Shown piece after piece: positions 53,401 through 62,400 of a stretch of DNA of 64,000 nucleotides. Made by a program: the position numbers and the translations under genes. The notes below the pieces were generated by a model. It was not told the DNA's origin, ran no database searches, and worked only from the letters and a program-made list of their open reading frames with translations. Source of the DNA: Okapia johnstoni. Lineage: Eukaryota; Chordata; Mammalia; Artiodactyla; Giraffidae. Each line of letters opens with the position of its first letter. Position 1 is the first letter of the stretch. The stretch lies in NCBI GenBank assembly GCA_024291935.2, contig CM044310.1, positions 85,062,713-85,126,712 of the forward strand, given 5' to 3'.

Positions 53401-56400
53401 TTAAAGAGATAGGAATACCAGACCATCTGACCTGTCTCTTGAGAAACCTGTATGCAGGTCAGGAAGCAACAGTTAGAACTGGACATGGAACAACAGACTG
53501 GTTCCAAATAGGAAAAGGAGTACGTCAAGGCTGTATATTGTCACCCTGCTTACTTAACTTATATGCAGAGTACATCATGAGAAACGCTGGGCTGGAAGAA
53601 ACACAAGCTGGAATCAAGATTGCTGGGAGAAATATCAATAACCTCAGCTATGCAGATGACACCACCCTTATGGCAGAAAGTGAAGAAGAACTAAAGAGCC
53701 TCTTAATGAAGGTGAAAGAGGAGAGTGAAAAAGTTGGCTTAAAGCTCAACATTCAGGTGGTATTTCCCTGGTAGTCCAGTGGCTAAAACTCTGTGCTCCC
53801 AAATGTAGGGGACCTGGGTTCAATCTCTGATCAGGGAACTAGATCCCACATGCCACAACTAAGACCCGGCACAGACAAATAAATAAATATATATTTAAAA
53901 AAAAAAAAGCTCAACATTCAGAAAACTAAGATCATGGCATCTGGTCCCATCATTTCATGGGAAATAGATGGGGAAACAGTGGAAACAGTGTCAGACTTTA
54001 TTTTTTTGGGCTCCAAAATCACTGCAGATGGTGACTGCAGCCATGAAATTAAAAGACGCTTACTCCTTGGAAGGAAGGTTATGGCCAACCTAGATAGCAT
54101 ATTTAAAAGCAGAGACATTACTTTGCCAACAAAAGTCCGTCTAGTCAAGGCTATGGTTTTCCCAGTCGTCATGTATGGATGTGAGAGTTGGACGGTGAAG
54201 AAAGCTGAGTGCTGAAGAATTGATGCTTTTGAACTGTGGTGTTGTGGAAGACTCTTGAGAGTCCCTTGGACTGCAAGGAGATCCAACCAGTCCATCCTAA
54301 AGATCAGTCCTGGGTGTTCATTGGAAGGACTGATGTTGAAGCTGAAACTCCAATACTTTGGCCACCTCGTGCGAAGAATTGACTCATTGGAAAAGACCCT
54401 AATGCTGGGTAGGATTGGGGGCGAGAGGAGAAGGGGACGACAGAGGATGAGATGGTTGGATGGCATCACTGACTCGATGGACATGGTTTGGGTAGACTAC
54501 GGGAGTTGGTGATGGACAGAGAGGCCTGGCATGCTGCAATTCATGGGGTCACAAAGAGTCAGACACGACTGAGCGACTGAACTGAACTGAACTGAATACC
54601 ATTATGTGGGCTTCCCAGGTGGCACTAGGGGTAAAGTATCTGCCTGCCAATGCAGGAGAGGTAAGAGACGTGGGTTCGATCCCTGGGTTGGGAAGATCCC
54701 CTGGGGAAGGGCATGGCAACCCACTCCAGTATTCTTGCCTGGAGAAGCCCATGGACAGAGGAGCCTGACGGGCTATCGTCCCCAGGGTCGCACAGAGTTG
54801 AACACAGTCAACTGCAACTTAGCATGCAAGCACAATACCATTATGCAGGGAAATAGGAATTGTGTATTGCTAATGTACATTAGAGTATAAATTGGCACAG
54901 TCACTCTAGTGGGAAATTTGGCAGCAGCCAGTGAAGTTGAAGATGCATATTCTCTGACTCAGCAGTTCTATTTCTTGGGGTAATTCTTAAAGAAATTCCA
55001 GTATACATGTATAAAAATGTGTTCGTTATAGCATTTTTTGTTACAGAGAAAAATTAGAAGCCTCAGTTTCCATTGGCTGTGGAGTAAATGCAAAAAATAG
55101 TAGTTCATATGGAGGAATATTTTTAGCAACTAAAATGAATGAATTTGAGCTATCCATATCAACATTAATCTCATAAACATTATTGAATGGGGAATTATCT
55201 GATGGTTCAGTGGTTAAGACTTCACACTCTCACTGCAGGGGGTGTGAATTTGATAGGGAACTAGGATCCCACATGTTGCAGGACAAGGCCAAAAAACAAC
55301 AACAAAAAGCCATTATTGAATAGAAAAGTAAGTTATAGAATGCTACTTACAGTATACTATTTATATAAAATTTTAAAATCAGACATACAAAAGATACTGT
55401 TGCTGGGTACATATATAACCACATAGTAAGTATAAAAACTTGGATGAGAAGGAGTCAGACTGTAGAATGATGGTTATCTTTGGGGGAGAAGAGTGAGAAA
55501 TAGGATCGGGGAAGAGTACAAATGGGAACTTTGGCCGTTTCTATAGAATCTGAAGCAAACGTCAGAATTTATGTGATACGTTAATATCCGTTGAATCAGT
55601 TGGTACGTGAATGTTGGTTTTGTTCTCTGGTTACTTACTTATTTTACAGTGTTGATATGTATTTCATACTTTAAAAAAACCTTTAATCTCAGGAAAAGAG
55701 ATCAGGAAAGTTAGATTTGGAAGATAAGAGAAATAAACCAACCTGTGAGACTAAGCTAGTCAGTCATGAGTTGTGATTTTATATCACTGTCTAAAAGTAA
55801 TAATGAGTTAATGTTGATTTACTTTTATCTACCTATATTTGTATATTTCACCTTTGTATTAATTATGAAAATCTCACTTTTTATTTTTACTATCAGCTTA
55901 ATTGAATTTTTTAACAAGATGAAGAAATGGGAAGACATGGCCAATCTCCCTCCACATTTCAGAGAACGTACTGAGAGATTAGAAAGAAACTTCACTGTTT
56001 CTGCTGTAATTTTTAAGAAATATGAACCCATTTTTCAGGACATTTTTAAATATCCTCAAGAGGAGCAGCCGCGTCAACAAAGAGGAAGAAAACAGCGGTA
56101 TGTTTTTATTTGTTAAGATACACATTCTTCTGTCTGTGCTACAGTTTTGATCCCATGGTCTGCATCCCTCAGTTTCTTTTACTAGTCCTAAGAAATCAAT
56201 GTGATTTCATAAGTAATCTTTTTTTCTCATCATAATTTCTTGCTTTTCATTTTATGTTGGCTCTGAAGAGTTTAGCTTCTTTCATGTTGCAAAATGTGTG
56301 GAATTTTTGTTCATATAAACTTTTCCTTTTCCTTTAAGCAACCAACAATGCAACAACGGGACCGTAGGTGCTCTCACCAATTAGACACCTTGGGTATAGA

Positions 56401-59400
56401 ATTTGACTACTTAATTTTCTTTTATTGACTGTATTGACTTTTCTGTTATTTTCTACATGTTATAATACATATAAACTCTTTATTTGACTTTTATATCAAA
56501 TTGAGTAAATTCCCCTGAAAAGGCTTCCCCTTGTATTTGGATGTTTACAACCGGTGAAAAGTAGAGAAATTTGGTTGGGGGAGAGTAGTCGAATTGAAAC
56601 TGACATGAAATTGTGCTTCTGACTGTGCCTGAAAAGTCTGAAAACGTACTCTGGCTCAGTGTCTTCCATCTTTCCTGGCAGATAAGGGCAGTTATGGGAT
56701 ACAAATTCTCCACTTTTCTCAGGAAAGTTGTTTCATAAAGTAGAAGTGGAAATAGAACTAGAAAATCAGAAAATCTGAAATCATCTTCCGCAACACTTTA
56801 AGGAAAGAAGATATTCTATATTTTTCTATAAATGATCATATCAGCTCATTCAGACTCAGAAACAAGCTTCTATCCAAACTTTAGAATACTTCATTATAAA
56901 CAGACAATTCCCCAAAATTGCAAGCAAACCAGACCGGCTGTTTCCATAGCAGGGGGGTCAACTATATAAAAATGTACGTTGTTTTATTTTTTAAAGATGC
57001 TCACTTACTATAAACATCCATCACAATTTGGGAACATTTTTATATATTGAAAGAGAAGCAAACATTATTCATTCAATTATAATAACTCCCTTTCCCCTAC
57101 TTTTCTTGTCAACATCTTTCTAGTTCTATTTCCACTTCTACTTTATGAAACAACTTTCCTGAGAAAATCTGATTTTTTTTGATATATATTGTTACATATG
57201 ATATATATAATCAGTTCAGTTCAGTCGTTCAGTCGTGTCCAACTCTTTGTGACCCCATGAACTGCAGCACGCCAGGCCTCCCTGTCCATCACCAACTCCC
57301 AGAGTTCACCCAAACTCATGTCCATTGAGTCGGTGATGCCATCCAACCATCTCATCCTCTGTCGTCCCCTTCTCCTCCTGCTCTCAATCTTTCCCAGTAT
57401 CAGGGTCTTTTAAAATGAATCAGCTCTTCACATGAGGTGGCCAAAGTATTGGAGCTTCAGCTTCAACATCAGTCCTTCCAATGAACACCCAGGACTGATC
57501 TCCTTTAGGATGGACTGGTTGGATCTCCTGGCAGTCCAAGGGACTCTCAAGAGTCTTCTCCAACACCACAGTTCAAAAGCATCAATTCTTCAGCACTCAG
57601 CTTTCTTTATAGTCCAACTCTCACATCCATACATGACTACTGGAAAAACCATAGCCTTGACTAGATGGACCTTTGTTGACAAAGTAATTCTATAATATAT
57701 ATTATAGAATTTTCTTAATTATGTATGTATATATATTATATTGGTGGAGAAGGAAATGGCAATCCACTCCAGTATTCTTGCTGGAAAATTCCATGGACAG
57801 AGGAGCCTGGTGGGCTACAGTCCTTCGGGTTGCAAAGAGTGGGCCACAACTGAGTGACTGAGCACATATGTATTATATTAGGTGTATATATTACTTAATT
57901 CTAATTAAGAAAATTCTAAGATAAGTTTACTAAAAGTTCTACATTTATATCACCCTAATCATAGTAGTAATAATTCATACCATTTACTGAGCATTTATTA
58001 TGGTGCAGGGACTCTGCTAAGACTTAAATTAAGCATGTATTACTTGAGTTAATCACTACTTCAGCTTCATGAGGTTGATACTGTTGTTACAGGTGGGGGG
58101 AAACAAGCCTTTGAGAGGCTAAGTGATTTGGCCAAGGTCACACAGTAACTGTGGAGCTCTTAAGAGTCTGCCTGAGAGCCCATGTTCTTCTTATAAACTG
58201 GTCTTTGAAAATTTGTCATTGAATATTTATTGAGAGTTTACTATATGAACTACTTTGTTAGGTATTATGTAGGACACAAATATTAAAAACAAAAACAAAC
58301 ATGCCAAAACCCAAACCCACAGTTACTGTCTTTTGAGAGCTTACAGTAAGTATTATAAGGGAGAGGCATGTATAAATGCAAAAGATAATAGAAATGTAGT
58401 ACTTCTGAGGCAAAAATAATCCACTCTGTATAAGCCAATTAGGTAATGTTCCATGGAAGAAGTAGATACATGTCTGAAAGGATGAGTAGGACTTTGGTAG
58501 GTGAATTTGGAGAGAGAGATGTTCGTCTTTGCAGAGGATGAAGAATGAAAATACCACAGCAGCAAAGAGGAAATTTGGCCAAGTTGGTTGTTTGTTCCAG
58601 AGTTCTCAAGTTACAGAGCCAGTTTTGGGAGTAGCTTCATTTTTTTTTCTCCTTTCCAGTTTTACTGAGATATAACTGACCTACAGCACTATATAAATTT
58701 AAGGAGTGCAGTATAATGATGTGACTTATGAAATGATGACCACAATATGTTTAGTGAACATTCAGCATCTCACATAGAAATACAAAATTAAATAGAAAAA
58801 AAAATTCCTTCTGATCAGAACCCCTTAAGATTTATTCTCTTAACAACTTGCATATATAACCTGCAGCAGTGTTAATTATATTTATTATGTTGTACATTAC
58901 ATCCCTAGGACTTATCTTATAACTGAAAGTTAGAATGGCTTGAGGGTTAAGCCTAAAAGTTTGACTTTTATCTTGGTAGGCATCAAAACTACGTAGTTTG
59001 TCATGTGTCTGTGGTGGGAAGGCTGCTTTTTAAAGCAGGGCCATGACGTTTAATCCTTGCCATCAACTGGTGAATGAAGCCCTACAATATGCTACCCAAG
59101 GAGAAGGATCTTTTAGCGGATGAGGAGACTAAGACACATGGAAAGCAAGGGTACTGAGTTAATGACAGTGTGGGAACTAAACCCCAGTCTTCAGCTTCTT
59201 CTCCTCGAAACACCTTGTTAGAATAAGGGTATTAGGATATGGAGCCAACACGTGTCTGATCTAAACATTGGCAGAGGTTTTGGTACAAAAGCCAGTTTAA
59301 AACAGGTCTAAAACTCCCTTTAGCAGATGACTTAGCAAATACAACAGGTACTCTTTTATTTTTTCCCCCTCTTCTTCCCTACAACAGTACCTACAACAGG

Positions 59401-62400
59401 TCCTCTTAATGATAGAAATATAAGGAGTTATAGGAAGCCCAGAATTTCCACTGGAAAGTCCTCTCGTGGGACTTCCCTGGTGGTCCAGTGGTTAAGACTC
59501 TGTGCTTCCACTGCAGGGGGGCACAGGTTTGATCCCTGTTTGGGGTAAGATCCTGCATGTCATGCAGCATGCTCCCCCCAAAAAATCTTTTTGTGACTTA
59601 ATATAATCTGGAATGTCTTTAGAGAGTGAGGGTTTATAGTTCATCAGCTGTGATGGAAAAAATTCGGAGGACTATCTGACTACATGTGTGTGTGCCAAGT
59701 TGCTTCAGTCACGTCCGACACTGTGTAGCCCGCCAGTCTCCTCTGTCCATGGGATTCTCCAGGCAAGAATACTGGAGTGGGTTGCCATGCCCTCCTCCAG
59801 GGGATCTTCCCTACCCAGGGATCAAACTCACATCTCTCGTATTTCCTGCATTGGCAGTCAGGTTCTTTACCTCTAGCATCACCTGGGAAGCCAATCTGAC
59901 TGCATACATGGGTCTTAAAGCAACATTAGCCTTGCTGATGTCATCAGAAGAGCTGTTGTTATTTTGTCTGTACCCTTATTCTGACAAGGTGCTTTGAGGA
60001 GGAGAAGCTGAAGACTGCGGTTTAGTTCCCACACTGTCGTTAACTCAGTACCCTTGCTCTCCATGTGTCTTAGTCTCCTCATCCGCTACAAGATCCTTCT
60101 CCTTGGTTATCATATTATAGGGCTTCATTCACCAGTTGATGGCAAGGATCAAACATCATTGCCCTGCTTTAACGAACTTGTTAAAGAATAGAACTTGTTT
60201 TATTTTCTGCCTTAGCCATCTTGACCTGGAAACGCTCCTACAGTTCTTCAGAATTTTTCTTCTGAGCAAGCTTTCCCTCACTCCCAGCTGTTTCCTTCCC
60301 TGTGTTCGATTGGAGCCGAACTTCTTGCACATTTTCCGTGAGAAATGAATCTGCTGTCACTCCCTCCAACTGTGGGTTTTGTTTCTCACCTAGTTTACGG
60401 TCATGTGTCATGTCTTTTTCTGATTCTTCTGTTATCTCATGACTTTTTTCTCCCCCCAAAGGCGACAGCCCTGTACCGTGTCTGAAGTTTTCCATTTTTG
60501 TTGGGTCCTTTTTATATATGCAAAAGGTAAGGAAAGAGTAATATTTATTTCAATATTAGCTTATTTAAAAGTTCAGGTACTACCACTGTCAACCTATAAT
60601 GTGTATCAGGAAAGGTGCTCACTGAAAAATTTCTTGAGGATTTGAATCTCACATTCTTTTTTTTAAGTATTGCCTTTTTGTAAATCTTTTGAACTTCTTT
60701 TCTTTCTTTTTTTTTTCCTTTGATATTTTCTCCCTTCCTCTCTCTCAATCTCCCTCTGTTTAAAAAAACAAAAATTTTTTAAATTTATTTATTTTTGGCT
60801 GTGCTGGGTGTTTGTTGCTGTGCACGAGCTGTTTCCAGTTGTGGCGAGTAGGGCTCCTCTCTCATTGCCGCGCACAGGCTTCTCACTGCAGTGGTTTCTC
60901 TTGCGGAGCTCAGGCTCTAGGGTGCTCAAGCTTCAGTAGTTGTGGTGCACTGGCTTAGTCGCCCCGCAGCATTGGGTTTCTTTACAATATACCAAACATC
61001 ATGCATTAAATGGAATATCCTTTAGTTTTGTTCTTACACAACATCTTTTCCAAAGCATATTATCTTTGAATTATGGATTGAAAATACATTAGTGTGTCTG
61101 TGCTTTTGTCTTGGACTTGTATTTTGCACACGACATGCCTTACATAATGGAGTGGGACTAATCATTCTCAAAGTCATTTAGATTACTTTTTATGCCTTGT
61201 TCAGATAAACATGCTTGATCAAATGCCTTTAGATACAACTTACTTTCGCTACCCTCTCTTCTCACTTAACCTGCCCAAGCTCTGCATTCAATGAAATACA
61301 TTTTTATGACTACCATTGTCCTCTCTGTATTTCTATGTAAAAATGATTCTTAGTAATTTAAGGAAGAAAAGAAAGTACGGTTCCTTAACTTTTTCTGTAG
61401 TCTGTGTAGAATGCCTTTGCCATTAAGATAGCCTAATAAAATGCAAAGTTAAAATCAAAGAATTATAGAGCTGAAAGGTGTTTCTTCAATAGGAGAGATT
61501 CTCACTATTAGGTCAACTTGCCCAATGTGTTTATTTTAAAGAGTAAGTTACTGAGGCCCAGAAACCAGCTGCTGGAACAAGAGCTAGGATTTGGACCCAC
61601 ATCTTCTAGCTCTTGGTTTCATGCTGGGGATGCAGGCCCTCCAGCAGGGATGTGTCACTGTTGGTGTCACTGTGATTTGTCTGATTGTTATAAGTTACAA
61701 CTTATCCTGCCTTCCCCGAGCTGCATGCTTGATTGAAAAGAAAAATCTTTCTTTGTCAGAAGTAAGCTCTTGGTTATTTTTGCTTTCCATCACACTGCAT
61801 GTTTCTTGAATGCAGATGAAGGTGGTGGGATCAGTGGCATGAAATATAGAACGTCTTAAGAGCACATAAACTGTTTTCATGATGGTTTGAACATTTGCTG
61901 CCCCTTGGCTTACTGTGGCTGGTGTTATATATGATATTAATCTTGGCAGTAGGTTATGGGCAGATATATCTGACTTAGAGGATTTTTATCTGTTTTATGT
62001 CTTTTATGGTATATGTACACTTGGAGGTAAGTATTTAGTACTGGTATATAAATTACTGAAAAAGAAGTGTATTGTCCTCAAGTAGGTTTTGGTCTCAGTT
62101 GAGCAACTGGGGTGGCATATTTTTTGTCTCTACAGTTAACTCAGTGTTTGAATTTTATCTTACTGTTATTAATTCTGTCTATAATTATTTGGTCTGAAGA
62201 GCCTTTGTCTACTCACAGTCCAGTGCTGTGATCATTTATGATTCACTACCGTCTTTTCCAGTAGAGTATATTAGTTGGTTTTATTCAGTTCTTGATTTCA
62301 TTATGGGGGGGGGGTGTGTATTCTTTTATGGGCATCTTATTCATGACTTTGTGTGCAACAGTGAGCATCCCAGATGATCTCATTCCTGATAAATAAGCTA

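Larger units (their letters stand above)
56098..60461 (+). other. RBL2: RBL2 intron 3
   Basis: Holds two unrelated inverted repeats (56714-57167 and 59030-60172), an antisense BovB, a Bov-A unit, MIR, an antisense L1 piece, CHR and Bov-tA SINEs. The stretch 56098-56713 is unassigned, as is most of 58170-58640. Confidence 0.9.
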
